Part shown: positions 1 to 12,444 of the stretch, in pieces
Layout: each line of letters opens with the position of its first letter
How positions within the stretch are numbered: the stretch's first letter is position 1
Source of the DNA: Carettochelys insculpta
Lineage: Eukaryota; Chordata; Testudines; Carettochelyidae
Reading direction: 5' to 3'
NCBI RefSeq assembly: GCF_033958435.1
Contig: NC_134152.1
Span: forward strand, 19,566,001-19,630,000
DNA: 64,000 nt
The notes under the pieces: model-generated
What the model was told of the DNA's origin: nothing
The model's database searches: none
Seen by the model: the letters and a program-made list of their open reading frames with translations, nothing else
Position numbers and translations under genes: made by a program

Positions 1-375
1 GACATTTCTAAACAGATGCCTGAGGTATGTCCTTCACACCAAACGGGAAGACTCTGTCATAAATGAGCTTTGGAACAGAGCAGGACAAGAACCAGTTGAC
101 ACTGAAATCAAGAGAAGAAAGTGGGGATGGCTAGGCCACACTCTCAGACAACCATCATCCAGCATAGTCTGTCAAGCTTTCACATGGAACCTGCACAGAA
201 AACACACAAGAGGAAGACCTCAGACAATGGGAGATCTACTGAGACTGAAGAACTGGGGTACTCTTGGAGTCAGTTAGAACTTTTGCTCCAAGACAAAGTG
301 GAGGAAACTTGCAGATGACCTATGCTCCACTTGGAGTACAAGGGTTCAAGTCAGTAAGTCAAGTCAAGTCAAGTA
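1..375 (+). mobile_element. 3' end of a non-LTR retrotransposon (LINE), cut by window start
   Basis: Reading from base 2 gives about 95 open codons to a TAG near 289. They contain the C-terminal signature of many LINE reverse transcriptases: an RRKWGWLGHTLR stretch, then a TWN box, then RGRPQTM. After one apparent frame change, remnants of a KWRKLADDLCS-like terminus follow. The coding part is followed by a short tandem tail of TCAAG units (about 344-375), as expected for a LINE ending in a short tandem repeat rather than poly-A. The clade is uncertain; this C-terminal pattern occurs in RTE-like and related LINEs. It is not CR1, whose 3' end differs. The 5' part lies outside the window. Confidence 0.7.
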
Positions 376-3300
376 GTCAGGCAAATTCTCTCATCAGGCA
401 CCAATCAGGTCCTGAGGGTTCTGGATTAAAGAGGTTCAACCTGTAGTTTTCTTTAGAGCCCCCCTTATAGTTTCTCAGCCATTTCAATCAAACCTCCCAC
501 TGTCTAAAAACATCCTGTTTTTTTCTACTTCTGCCTTTTATTTTGTTTTACATCTAGGAATCCCCTAGTCCAAGGCTTTCCTTGGACTGGACTGTCTGGA
601 CTGTCCAGAAAGCTGTCCTGGCCACTAGCCCTCCTTTTGTGCAGCTGCTCTGCAACTCAAAGAAAGCTCAGAAAGGCATCTTTAACTTCACAGAGTGCTG
701 TATACTGGGTATTACTGGGTGGTTGTACATCAGTGACCCTGTTGGAAACAGGCCCCTAATTCCCCTAGGCTCATTTCAATATTCAGTCTATTTCTACCAG
801 GTTTTCATTATGTGTTTTACTTGAACTGGTTTGGCTGTTAATATAAGGAAAGAGAGGCTGAGTGTTCCGTAGCAGATGAGCCTGTTTCTAGTATCTGGGA
901 AATTAATGCTAAAATGGGAAATTTATTGATTGACCAGTCTCAGTGTTACAAAGAAGATCTTGGAAACATGTTTCTACAGTAAATCTCAAGTGGGGGCTTA
1001 TGCTGGCTCCTGGGTTAAGCGATTCTAGGTAACATTACTATTAACATTTTGAAGAATCAAATCTTCACAGTCAGGAGTGAGTCATAAGGAACTTCAAAGG
1101 CCTTGTGAGAATTGTAAGGGTACAATTTCAGGCACAACACATTCCATTAATATTTTCATCATTGTTGAACTGGCTGTCTGTGCTTTTAATTAGACTGCTG
1201 GTTGTAGCTTTATGCCACTTTTGAAGAGTCCATTGCACTTTAAGTGATCCAAATGTTGCTTATCCCAGAGACCCAAAGAAGCTTTTAAATTTTATGGTGG
1301 GTGATTCATGTGACATGTTCCTGACTGTCATCTTAAATAGGATAAAGATGAGTCACAACAGAAAAAGTGGGATGCATGACTGGGAAACGTGTTGCCAACA
1401 AACCTTAGGAGCTGCTGCCTTCAGTTTACCTTGTGGGCATACTCTAAGATGATTTGGGGCCATATTTAAGTCAAATTCAAGGTTTTACCTAGAGGTAGAA
1501 TATACTTTTGTGTTGAACTCATCATAAGAAGATAGCTTTTCTTTTCTAATTTCAGTCATTCTCTTTAGATGGCAATAAAATCACTTTGTTGGCCACTCTC
1601 CATATTCTTTAAGGCCAAAATATGATTACTTCACTTGCATGAGAAGTCCCCTTCAGCTATGCTTATAAATGAAGTGATTGCAATTTGGGCTTTCCATAGA
1701 ACAGTTTACTGAAGAACTAATGCATTTACTCCGATCACATCAAACTGCTTCTGTGAAATGAAAAGGATTTAAGGTTCAATTTCAAAAGCACCAGAGGCCT
1801 ACTGCTGGTGGTGTTAGTTATTAACATGCTAAATTTCCAGTCCGAGGAAAGAAGTGAGTTTTGCAGTGTGATATCAAGGTAGCATGGGAAAGGCATTACA
1901 CAGATTTGACCAATTATTGAGGATTTCTTCACCTGGTATTCTTGAATTAATCCTTGGGTTCTGTTGATGGAAGAGTGGTAGATGTTTGTAAATGGTCTGG
2001 TGGTTTCCAGAAGGACAGGAAGCCCTTAGGTCCTATATCTCATAAGGTTTTGTAGTTCAGTACCAAAGTTTGAATTAAAACTGAGAATACACAAAGTAGC
2101 AGAATAAGTAGTAGAGCCCTTATGGAATGTATTCTTTTCTGTTCTTCCCACTCAGGAGATGGGCAGCTGCAGAGCTCCTCCATAAGTGTGTGCAGCTATA
2201 CTTAAGTAGAGTGGACAACACAGGCATGCAATCCTGCAGCCAGGTTGTCGATGGGGAGACATAGGTGGAGCCTTCTGACCTGCTGGAGTTAGATGTAGTG
2301 CTTTTGATGACTGCAACTACGGGGGTGCCCGCTGAGTGGCAAAGAAGTGGTGAAATACTTCAGCAGCTACTCAGATTAAATATTTATAGTTACTGAAAGG
2401 GTATGTTCCATTGTCTGCTGGAGGTTGTGCATAGCCCCATTCCAGCACGTCTCTAAATAAAATTACCCCAGGGCCGGTCCTTGATTTTACCTAAGAGGAA
2501 GAGTAGATCATGTAATCAGTTACATAAACAGTTTGTACAGCCACACTGGCTGACTTGGAATTTTTTGAAGTGAAATCCCTCAAAGCACCAAGATGCACCT
2601 TAAATATCAGAACGAATGCAAATTGCAGTATATGTTGATTTGAAGAATAAATGAAACCACAAGTTTAAATGCATAAAAATGAACAAGGCAAAACAAAAAA
2701 AAATCCCCCCTCAAAGTCTGTATTTCAAGAAGTAAATCTCCAGGCCATATACAATATTTTATGATCCTCTACAGGGCCATGTGCTGTGGCAAGTTTGGCC
2801 CATGCAGCCCTTCTGATATATGTTAAAAAAAAAAAAAATCTGTGGATGAAGAATAACGAAGAGCACACTTTACCTTTACCTATATGTAGCTGCGAAGGAT
2901 TTCATCCGACATGGTAAGATTTAGGGCAATATGGATTGGAGCATTATTTTCTTTCATATGGACACGATGAACATTGGAATGTAAATGGCTGAACATATAC
3001 TCACAAGGTGGAGCATGCATTCCATACAAAGAGTCAATGTCTACAAACTTGTCATCCTTCATTGTTAAATTTTTAAATGACACTGTGAAGGACTAAGGAA
3101 ATCTCTCTGTATGAACAGAGGAGCCTGTACTATTATTCCTATCAAAGGCATACATTTATTTGCATAAGAAAAGCCCTTGCTATAACTCCATCATTCTTAA
3201 GCGTACATTTCCCTTAGTCATGCTGTTTGAACTTCAGCCTTGACTGCTTGGAGGAAACCAATGAAATCAGAAACACTGTATGTTAGGTTTGTAGCAGAAG

Positions 3301-6300
3301 GGATTAAATGCTTTCAGAGTATTTGTTCAACACATCTGTTGAGGCATATTTTATTATTTTTGTATTATATCCATATTTAAGCTGCTCAAAATGAAAAATG
3401 GCTAAGAATGGATTTGCCTTTCCAAAAGGGAAAGGACCTTGGAAAAAAATTGGCCAAGTAAGGTTAGATAATATGTCCTCGTCATGGCTCTAAGTCAATA
3501 GCCACAACCAGGTACAGTAAGTGATGAAGAAGAAAATAAGAGAAAACAATTTTGTTTGAGTGATTGGATGGCATATAAGAAAAGGAAGCAAAAAAGATTA
3601 GTTTTCTAAGGTTTGAAACGGCGTAAAGAAAGTCAGAATTTTGGGGTTATAGGCCTGGAGAGATCTAAGGACCTGTCTGCCTTTGTAATGGGGTCTTTAT
3701 AATTAATGTGGAAACAGTTTTCATCCCTTTCACCTGCCATCAATAAACAAGACAGGTAAAAATAAAGGAGTGCATCAGCTAAATTTTTCACTGTCAGTGA
3801 ATATAAACACATCCTGAAGCTGTTGAAACTGGAATCTGAAATTGTATCATTTCAAGTGGCAGAAAAAATCATCATAGGATTAAATTATAAGTCTGAATCT
3901 CCATATGAATAATATATTTTGATGTCAATACAAACAGTGATCTTTGATATTAAAGGTAATTAATAAAATGCCACATTTCTCTCTGAACATACTTTAATTG
4001 TAATTTGGTGTATTAAATATTATATACATGTAACACCTGGAGATGTCTACTGCAATGGAGCCAACAGCCAACATGTGTCCCGGGGCAAGATGTGCAGGGT
4101 GCTTGTCTCTGAGCCCCTGGCAGTTGGAGGGCAGGGCCTCAGGTAGAAGGTGTGGAGTTGGGGCAGCCAGATCTCAGGGCTGCCCATACTGTGATTCTGG
4201 GGTCGTCACCCAGCCCTCAGAACTCCACAGAACAGTGCTCCAGTGATGATTCAAAAGGGGCTGGGGCTCTGACTACCCCAGTGGCAGTACCTGGGAACCC
4301 TGGGCCCCTTAGGATCACTGGGCCCTACTGTGGGCCCCCTCCCTCCCCATCTGTGGGCTTGGTCTACTGAGAGAAGAGCCTAATTGTGTTAGGTGGCGTA
4401 CAAACACACAGCAGGGAATGGTCTCTGCTCGGACATTTTTGTAATCTAAATACAAGTGACAAGATCATCCTTTCAGTTTGTTCTAAGGTTGGATTATATG
4501 TTTGTTTTTAAATGCTAACATGCACCGATTTTGTTAATTCAGAAGTGCTATTCAGGAGCCTTGTTCAATGCCCTCTCACCTTTAAGTAAGTTGGAGAAAT
4601 GAATTAGAGTTGAATGTTAAAAAGGGCCCAGGTAGACCATTCTGCTGGATAGCTTGGGGGGGTGTTATTAACCAGTTAATAAATAGCAGTGAATATAAAC
4701 ATGCCATCACACTGAGCATTAACCAGCTTGCACATTAGTCACACACATCTCAAGCAATGCACAACATGTGGGCCTACGCCTTAAACCCACTCAGAAACTG
4801 AGACTAGTGTCAATTAGGCAGTGTCTCCATCGTGAAGTGGGATGTCTTGCTGAGAACACATTACACCAGCACCGTGTGCTCTGCTCTGGCTGCCAGGTGG
4901 CTTCTAGCTGGAACATAAAGTGCAAGTTTTGGCCCATATACACATCAGAGCCTCTGCCAAAGGACAGTGGAGTTAGAAGGCAAGTTTCCTTTAATTTCCA
5001 TGGGCTTGGGACCACCTATGGTCACTTAATAAGCATGTACAAATATGACTCATGGACTTACTGTCTTCTGATGGGGCTGGTTTCAGCTCAGGTTGATTTT
5101 GGGTGGACAGAAAACAGCCTTTCTGTGCCTGTGTTAGAACCAAAGGTCATGCAGCTGTCACTCACTATGGAGCACCTTTTCTCCCCAGTGTCCTCCTCCC
5201 TGGCTGGCAGCTTGGGAAGCTGTGGGCACTGCTTGTGCTGGGAGTTCGCCTCTGCTTTCTAAGCTTTGGAACAATCATAGAAACCAGAGGTTGCAGCATT
5301 CATTGTCAAATCTCCACTGTGGTGTGCTGTTAGAGGTTAGGGCTCCTGCCTTTGCTCTTTCTAAACCTCCTGCTTGGGTAATACGTACTTGTACTCCTAT
5401 TTGAGACCCGTTGCTGTAGAATGAACTAACAGCTTGGGATGCACTCTGAGTACAGGATTGGGATCGTAACGAATAAGACTATACCAGCAGTGAGTTTCCA
5501 TTCTGGATGAAAAGCAGTGGAAAGCAGCATATTCCGTACAGTGGGGTTCTCAGCTAGCTGGTTTGGTCCACAAACTAAAGACATTAGAGAAGGCTGTGTT
5601 CCAAATCTCACTGAATCATTTAGATGGACCCCACGTAACAGAACAAGCACGTCCTGTTTTTAAACAAGATAGAATGGAGGGGGGACAGCAAGATAAATCA
5701 GTATCTGTTGCCTTCAGGTTATTGCACAATCACAGGCCTCTGGGCTTTGGAATTGAGAAATGGGCCTCAGTGCAATTAAAAGGAAGTTTCTGTTGGAATC
5801 TGAAAACCTGGCAGTCGGGAGTCCAATTACCTGAATATTCTGAAGGTCACACTTTCTAGAGCATGCCTAAAACATATAGCAAATCTTACTGGCAGCAGAG
5901 GATACACCCTGGAATCATATGCATCCACCTTCTATGAATTCTGACTGAAACAAGTGCCAACCTGGTTCAACTCCACTAACTTCTCTGGTGTTGCAGATTC
6001 TTTCAACAAATCCAGATTTATCTCATAAGTTGGAAACAAGTGCATTATTTAGACTTGTTCTAAGATCAGGCCCCTGCTATAGGAGGGGTCCTATGAGGAC
6101 AGGAGTGCAAAGGCCCTGCAGACTAGCAAACCAAAAGGCCTGGGGATCCCAGCCAGTGCTGCCACTGGCTCTTTAAATCACCATTGGAGTGATATGTGGT
6201 TTGCTCCTGAGCACTCTGAGGGCTGTCTAGGCAGGGGTGGCTATGATGCGGCACGCTCCAGGTAGCACTGAGAGTTGGAGGGATCAGCCCCACCCCCTTC

Positions 6301-6690
6301 CATCCAAAGCCCTGCTCCTTCTGGCAGTGCAAAGCCACCCCTCCCTCTACCTTACCCACTGGTCAGGCAAGTCTGTTAGCCTCCCGTCTGATATGCTATT
6401 GTTTGCTTGCGGATCTGTCTTAATGGTGTGTTGGTTGGGTTTGTTTTTTCGTTTCCCATGCAATAAAAGTCCACAGTCATTTCAGTGCAGTTGGCATTAA
6501 GGGATTATGGTGTCACTAATGAATGCAGCTAACATATTTGGTTTGATTGTTCAGATTAAGATATGCAAAAGCTGTGTTTTTCTTTCAGAAAAAAACAAAG
6601 CCCCTATTTTTGATCTTGTATGATGGAACTGTTGACATTTTATTTATCCATAAAAATGTCTAATCTTTATGAATTCTGCTAAGTGCTTGT
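376..6690. other. No recognised gene or repeat
   Basis: AT-rich DNA without a convincing exon, RNA gene or bounded repeat. Short A-runs occur near 2693-2703 and 2825-2837. A GC-richer patch lies at about 4040-4370 but its frames look random. A 67-codon minus-strand frame at 2880-3083 is not recognised and has no support as an exon. Confidence 0.5.
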
Positions 6691-6711
6691 GTAAGGCCAA
6701 CAGACCCAGCT

Positions 6712-6786
6712 CATCAGCAGGCGGGACTGAACCTGGGATTTCAGGGACTAAAACCATGAGCCTCTACCAGATAAGCTAAAACCCAA
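6712..6786 (-). repeat. tRNA-derived relic (SINE head or tRNA pseudogene)
   Basis: On the minus strand, a TAGCTTATCTGGTAGAGGC A-box-like block (about 6760-6777) is followed at tRNA spacing by GGTTCAGTCCC (6723-6733), a B-box-like block. The central part carries a TTTTA segment reminiscent of a lysine-tRNA anticodon region. Acceptor-stem pairing is not evident, so this is a relic rather than a working tRNA. Turtle SINEs are tRNA-derived, which fits; the family is not assigned. Confidence 0.55.
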
Positions 6787-6799
6787 CTGCCTCTTAGCT

Positions 6800-7360
6800 A
6801 AGGATGTACAGCAGACTTCATGCTCCCTTGTGGTCTGATGGCCCCTGGGTTATACTTACATAAACTGATACATCTTTCAGTATGCTCAACACATTAAAAT
6901 GTTTCTTTTTTCCAATTCTGCATGTGTTGCTATTCATTTAATTGGACATGGTCTTGTGCTTTTAAGAAAAGATAAATAGGTGCACCCTTTCTACTTTCCC
7001 TCTGTCATTTATTATTTTGTTTACCTTTTCTACAGGCCCCTTTTAGTCATCTCGTAAACTATAGTCCTAATTTTCTCATTTGCTCTTCATTTAGAACAAT
7101 TGTTGTCCTCTGAACCTCTTCTATGTCTGTGATCTATTTTTGACATGGGATGGTGAGAATTCCACACAGTCTGGTCAGACTCGGGGCGGGGTTCTTCCCT
7201 CTCTGGATCAGTGACGGGCCAATCCACCTCACTACTATCCTATAGATTAATGTGAAATCACTCGAGTATTTTCAGCATTATTGTTTACCCTGCTCCTTGT
7301 CTGTTGCACCATCTTGATTTCTGTTTTGATTATTGCCGCACTCTTCCTAAAACCAAATAG
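6800..7360. other. No recognised feature
   Basis: Unique-looking AT-rich sequence between the tRNA relic and the MITE block. No frame, hairpin or terminal repeat that I can support. Confidence 0.45.
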
Positions 7361-7362
7361 GA

Positions 7363-7570
7363 AGAAGGGGCTTTTGATGTCCGGGGGTCCTTTCGAAAGG
7401 CACCCATTTATATGGGTGGTGGCTTTCCAAAAGTGGAACTTTCGAATTGCACATGGATGCCATTATGCTAATAAGGTGCTGCATATTCATGTCAGCACCT
7501 CGTTAGCATCTTCTGAACTGCCTTATTAACATGTTCCCTCTGAAAGAAGGGGACTAGTGTAGACACTGCC
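7363..7570 (+). mobile_element. GTCTACAC MITE, 'CTCGTTAGCATC' family (left end missing)
   Basis: The right end reads GTGTAGACACTGCC, the shared terminal motif in reverse complement. Internal landmarks are CCTTTCGAAAGGCACCC, ATTATGCTAATAAGG and CAGCACCTCGTTAGCATC. The same landmarks recur at about 16500-16722 and 63047-63349, which defines a family. The left terminal repeat is not visible, so this copy is truncated or decayed. Confidence 0.6.
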
Positions 7571-7573
7571 CAG

Positions 7574-8343
7574 GGCTATGGCTACACTGCAGCCCTATTT
7601 TGAAATAAGATATTTTGAAACGGCTATTTTGAAACATCTTATTTTGAAATAGCACAAGTACACACAAAACACATTTTGAAATAGCATTTCTGGATCCAAA
7701 GTGCTATTTTGAAATAGGGCCAATGGAGCCCATTATGACTTCTTTCAAAATAGTCCTATTCCATGTCCTAATAATGCCTATTTCAAAATAGCCATTGTTC
7801 TTCTCACTTTCGCTATGTCTACACTACAGCAATCTTTCAAAAGAAGTTCTTCTGGAAGATCTCTTCCAAAAAATCTTCTTTAAAAAGAGTGCATCCACAC
7901 ATCAGAAAGCGGCTCACAAAATGAGTTCTCTCTTTTGAAAGAGAGCATCCACACAGCCCCTGCTCTTTCGAAAGAAGGGGCCAGGCATAGAAAAATTCAA
8001 TGCCATGAGGACTACTCTTTCAAAAAAATCTTTGGGAAAAAGGTTCTCTTTCTCATCTGGGACAGAGAGAGTGCCACCGGAAAAAAGTGCTGTTTTCTCT
8101 CAATTTCTGATCAAAAGAGTGGATTTTATGTGTAGATGCCCATGGGTGCTTTCAAAAAAAACAGGACTTTTCTGAAAGAACTTGCTAGTGTTGACACAGC
8201 CTTTGAGAGTTACCAATTTCAGGTTAACACATCCACTATTTTGAAATTATTTCAAAGTAGAGTGTGCATGGTGTAGACAATAGCTTAGCTATTTTGAAAT
8301 AATTGCTGTTATTTCAAAACACCAGGGGAGTGTAGCTGTAGCC
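7574..8343 (+). mobile_element. GTCTACAC-type MITE, 'TTTTGAAATA' family, carrying a nested MITE
   Basis: The left end GGCTATGGCTACACTGCAG and the right end GAGTGTAGCTGTAGCC are inverted repeats. Subterminal DNA is filled with TATTTTGAAATA-like boxes in both orientations. The element begins three bases after the preceding MITE ends, and it is interrupted by a second MITE at 7811-8201. A direct TSD is not clear (CAG versus CAT). Confidence 0.6.
7811..8201 (+). mobile_element. 391-bp MITE with TTT target duplication, nested in a MITE
   Basis: The left end CGCTATGTCTACACTA and the right end TAGTGTTGACACAGCC form the terminal repeats. Direct TTT at 7808-7810 and 8202-8204 flank it. The interior has repeated CTTTCGAAAGA- and CTTCCAAAA-like blocks unlike the other MITE interiors here. 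It splits the older element at 7574-8343. Confidence 0.65.
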
Positions 8344-8589
8344 CATGAGACCAACAATAGAATTTAGGGGGCTCTCCATGGTTAATCTTTTGCCTTGTTG
8401 AAAACAGACCATTTATTCCAGTCTGGATTTTTTGTTCGTTTTTTTTGTTTCTAATCCATGATGAAACCTGACCACTCATACCATGATCATTTGATTTTCG
8501 ACCCTGTGAGGGATTTTGTGAAAAGGTTTGTAACAGCCTAAGACTTACCTGCTTAAAGAATGATAGGTGAAGTTCAGTTTTCCTTAATT

Positions 8590-9990
8590 CATAGAATCAT
8601 AGAATTCTAGGACTGGAAGGGACCTCAGGAGGTCATCTAGTCCAGCCCCCTGCCTAAAGCAGGATCAACCTCCACTAAGTCATCCGAATTGTGACTATGT
8701 CAAGCCAGGACTTAAAAACCTCTAGCGACGGAGATTCCACCAAATCTCTTGGGCCATGTCTACACTAGCCCAAAACTTCGAAATGGCCATGCAAATGGCC
8801 ATTTCGAAGTTTACTAATGAAGCGCTGAAATACATATTCAGCGCTTCACTAGCATGCGGGCGGCCGTGGCGCTTCGAAATTGATGCGGCTCACCGCCGCG
8901 TGGCTCGTCCTGACGGTGCTCATTTTTGAAAGGACCCCGCCTACTCCGAAGTCCCCTTATTCCTATGAGCACATGGGAATAAGGGGACTTCAAAGTAGGC
9001 GGGGTCCTTTTGAAAAGGAGCCCCGTCGGGACGAGCCGCATCAATTTCGAAGTGCCGTGGCCACCCGCATGCTAATGAAGCGCTGAATATGCATTTCAGC
9101 GCTTCATTAGTAAACTTCGAAATGGCCATTTGCATGGCCATTTCGAAGTTTTGGGCTAGTGTAAATACGGCCTTGGTAACACATTTCAGTGCTTCACCAC
9201 CCTCCTGTTGAAACAGTTTTGCCTAATATCCAACCTGCACCTCTTCCTCTGTAACTTCAGACCATTGCTCCTTGTTCTGTCATCTGTCACCATTAAGGAC
9301 AGTGTCTCTCCATCCTCTTTAGAGCCCCCCTTCAGAAAGCTGAAGACTATCAAATCGCCTCTGTCGTCTCTTCTGCAAACTAAATAAGCCCACATCTCTC
9401 AGGCTGTCCTCATAGGCCATGTTCTCTAGAACCCTAAGCATTTTCATTGCCCTCCACTGAACCCTCTGCAATGCATCCACATACTTTCTTTGCTGGGGGC
9501 CCAGAACTGGATGCAATACTCCAGATGAGGCCTCACCAGAGCTGAGTAGAGGGGAATGATAACTTCTCTAGATCTTCTGGAAGTGCTTCTCCTAATGCAC
9601 GTCAATATGCCATTAGCCTTCTTGGCTGCAAAGGCACACTGTTGACTCATTTCCAGCCTCTCATCCCCTGTAATCTCCAGGTCCTTTTCTGCTGCACTAC
9701 TACTTAGCCAGATGGGCGCCAACCTGTAACAGTGCTTGGGATTCTTCCATCGCAAGTGCAGGACTCTGCACTTGTCCTTGTTGAACCTCATCAAATTTCT
9801 TTTGGCCTAGTCCTCCAATTTATCTAGGTCACTCTGGACCCTATCCCTACCCTCCAATGTATCTACCTGACCCCCTACCTTTGTGTCATCTGCAAATCTG
9901 TTGAGGGTGCAATCCATCCCCTCATTCAGGTCATTAATAAAGGTATCAAACAACACTGGCCCTAGAACTGATCCTGTCCCTAGTCAATTC
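8590..9990 (-). mobile_element. CR1 LINE 3' part, minus strand, split by a foldback MITE
   Basis: The 3' terminus (8590-8610, minus strand) shows tandem ATTCTATG-type octamers typical of CR1. It is followed by the CR1 3' UTR and remnants of the C-terminal half of the reverse transcriptase at 9186-9794 (minus), including an [16 protein letters not shown] block and a KDKCRVLHL block. Stops and frame changes break the frame and the 5' part is missing, the usual CR1 5' truncation. The copy is interrupted at 8752-9172 by a palindromic MITE with TTG duplicated at the junctions. Confidence 0.9.
8752..9172. mobile_element. 421-bp near-perfect foldback MITE inserted in CR1, TSD TTG
   Basis: The termini GGCCATGTCTACACTAGCCC and GGGCTAGTGTAAATACGGCC are inverted. 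TTG occurs at 8749-8751 and 9173-9175, and removing the element and one TTG restores the expected CR1 sequence. Almost the whole element is one inverted repeat centred near 8968: the blocks AACTTCGAAATGGCCATG, AAGCGCTGAA, GCATGCGGGCGGCC and TTCGAAGTCCCCTTATTCC recur in reverse order on the right. It encodes nothing convincing; the open frames here are palindrome shadows. The 3-bp TSD would suit PIF/Harbinger-type mobilisation, which is inferred. Confidence 0.85.
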
Positions 9991-11450
9991 ACCTGTCCCT
10001 AGTCAAATGACAACTCCTGTTGAGATTTGTCAGGCATTAATTTAGTAGTCTTTCAGTTTTACTAGTTTTCAAATTTAAATTAAAAAGTTTTGCCAACCAA
10101 AAAACAAGTATAAACTAAGATCTGATCACTATTAAGTGAATCCAAAACAAAAGAGTAAATGTCACAGAGCTAATTTTCCAAGGATCGTTATTTCGTAGAT
10201 AAAGGAGCCAACTTGATTAGAATTAGAAATGATCACTGTTGTTCAGTAAGGACATAAAGGTGGACAGAGGGATGTTTGAGTATTTTGAGGTCAATTCCTA
10301 GAATGCTGGTGAACCAATGCCATATAAAACCACAGCTACAACTAACGTAGGCAACTTGAGCAAGGATAGAATAACAACGGCATGGAGCCAGAATTGTCAC
10401 ACCTCTAGTGATCACCCACCCAGAAAATATTGTTGGGCATTTTCTTTACTCTCCTAAAGAGACGGCTTAGATCTCCAAAACTGTCCGTTGAGCCTTAAAT
10501 GCTTTTAAGATACCCCCAGTGAGCTGGAAAATGGTTACATATATGAGGAGGATAACTATGGTGATTTACATTCAGTGTGTATGCTTACATTTATCAGAGA
10601 ACCAGTATATTCCCCTCAAATCACTCCAAAATTCTTATAACAATATTTGGCGCCCTTCATCTGGAAATAGTAGGTGTAATAGGGCTGGAGATAACTGAGT
10701 TTTCTTCTATGGAGAATGATACTAAAAGTCAGAAGGAGGTAAAACAGAAACATGGGAAACAGCGCCACAGAATCTCATAGCAGATATTTGAATGCATGAA
10801 AGAGCAACCATGAAAAAACATTCTCTCAATCTCCCAGTTGCATAAACTTGGAGTAATAACACTGCAGAACTCTTATATGGATTTCTGTTATTTGCTATAG
10901 TTCCTAGCACCTCTTCCATCACATTAATAGCTGGAGCTTTTCCTAACATTCTCCTGTGGAAAAGGAACCCTTATCTCAATAGTTGTATGACGCTGTTTGG
11001 ACAAGATGAATGTACCCTATTAAAATAGCAGTGAAGTAGGTGGAACACATGGGAGCTACAACTGGAACACAAGAGACCTGGAGGCATGAGTTTAATTCTA
11101 CGTTAGATTTCACACAAGTGAAACGAGATCTGCAGTCTAAGGTGTTCATGAACAGACAGAGAACTCAAAGGTTACCACACATCTTGATACAACTGTCTGC
11201 TTCTGCTCAGAGATGTAAAGCTCCATTAAGAGGCACATTGCACAGAGTGAGGTCTACTAGCAGTAGTGCGTATGGGGAGCTTGCACAGAGCACATGCTGT
11301 ACATACTGTGTGGTAAGGTGGATATTGGATAGATAGGGAAGTTGACATTCAGAGTTACACATAAGTTTGTGAAAGATTAAGTTCAAAGGCTGAACTTCTC
11401 CAGAGATGAGGAATGAATAATAATCAGCTGCAATGTGAAAATACATGCAG
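9991..11450. other. No recognised feature
   Basis: AT-rich sequence past the CR1 5' truncation point. The open frames are short and not recognised. Confidence 0.45.
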
Positions 11451-11451
11451 G

Positions 11452-11770
11452 CTGTATCTACACTATGAGATAAATTTGAATTTTAGGCAGTTAGCTTGGT
11501 TTTACCATGTGACTGTCCTCACTGTAAAGACCATTAGCTTGATTTAGGGAGTGCTAATTTGGAGATTACAAAATTGCAGGTACCTGAAGGGTGTAGCATC
11601 AAGATCGAATTCAGAAGTTTGATTAAAGGTCAGGTCTTAAAGGTGAATTTATTAGCCTGCCGAGGTGTCCTGTATGTAACCCATAATGTCCCTTTCAGTG
11701 CTCTGCTCTGGCCACTGCTCTTCAGTAACGGGAAGAGCATGAATTTCCAAGCGGGAGCAGCCTAGCCTTT
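11452..11770. repeat. Possible degraded MITE
   Basis: GGCTGTATCTACACTATGAG near 11453 resembles the GTCTACAC terminal motif. It is followed by AT-rich boxes such as AAATTTGAATTTT and by TTAGCTTGGTTTT and TTAGCTTGATTTA as a loose direct repeat. No matching right end or TSD is found, so the right boundary is arbitrary. Confidence 0.3.
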
Positions 11771-12164
11771 AGCTGTGTGCTCATGTTAGTATGACAGACT
11801 GAAAAATGGCTTTTCTTTCTTTCTATGCTATTAGTGCTGTGCGTGCATCTACCCATTCAATTAGCCCCTGCAGGGAGTTCCCAGCTGTGTCTCTACACAT
11901 GCTATCTTTTTCTGTGCTGCCTGGTGCCAGCCTCTGACATACTGTACCATGCGTCAACAAGGCTGTGTTGGGGGTCGTGCTTGCCTAACATGCCAACAAA
12001 CTTCTCTGCTGTTTATATTTGAGTGCGCGAACCCCCTTCCCTCCCCAACAGGCGCCACACAGTCTGGGTCTTTCCCGTACTCAGCCACATCACATTGCAG
12101 CCCCCAACCCAACCCAGTAAAAGGATGTGCCTGCTGTTCAGTGCTGACCATGCTGCCAGTTGTA

Positions 12165-12440
12165 TGTTTAGGGCTCCAAGGGTGGGAAAGATACTCTGGG
12201 CTTTGCTGCTGCCATGGGGAAGTCTCCACCAGTGGTTAAGATACTGGGGGCTTGCTGCTGCCGTGGGGAAGGACCACCTCAACTGACTCCCCAACTATTC
12301 ACACCCCTGCCACCCATACCAGGCTTTGCTGTTGCCAGGGAAAAGTTTCCCCTGGAGGCTAAGGGGCTTGCTGCCGCTGGGGAAGGACCACCTCCACTGG
12401 TCCTCCCCACCTCTTGGTCCATACTGGGGCTTACTGATGC
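12165..12440. repeat. Degenerate direct repeats, GGCTTGCTGCTGCC type
   Basis: Imperfect units built around CTGGGGGCTTGCTGCTGCC, then GGGGAAGGACCACCTC, then a CACTGGT-like end recur three or four times with variable spacing. The local G+C is high against an AT-rich background. Long frames on both strands look like a consequence of repeat composition rather than a gene. Confidence 0.5.
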
Positions 12441-12444
12441 CAAG

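Noticed and set aside
2880..3083. 67-codon minus-strand frame as a possible exon
   Set aside because: No recognisable domain, no second exon nearby, and a length easily reached by chance in this much sequence.
8838..9141. Overlapping frames on both strands with similar peptides
   Set aside because: They are the two arms of the palindromic MITE read in opposite directions, not genes.
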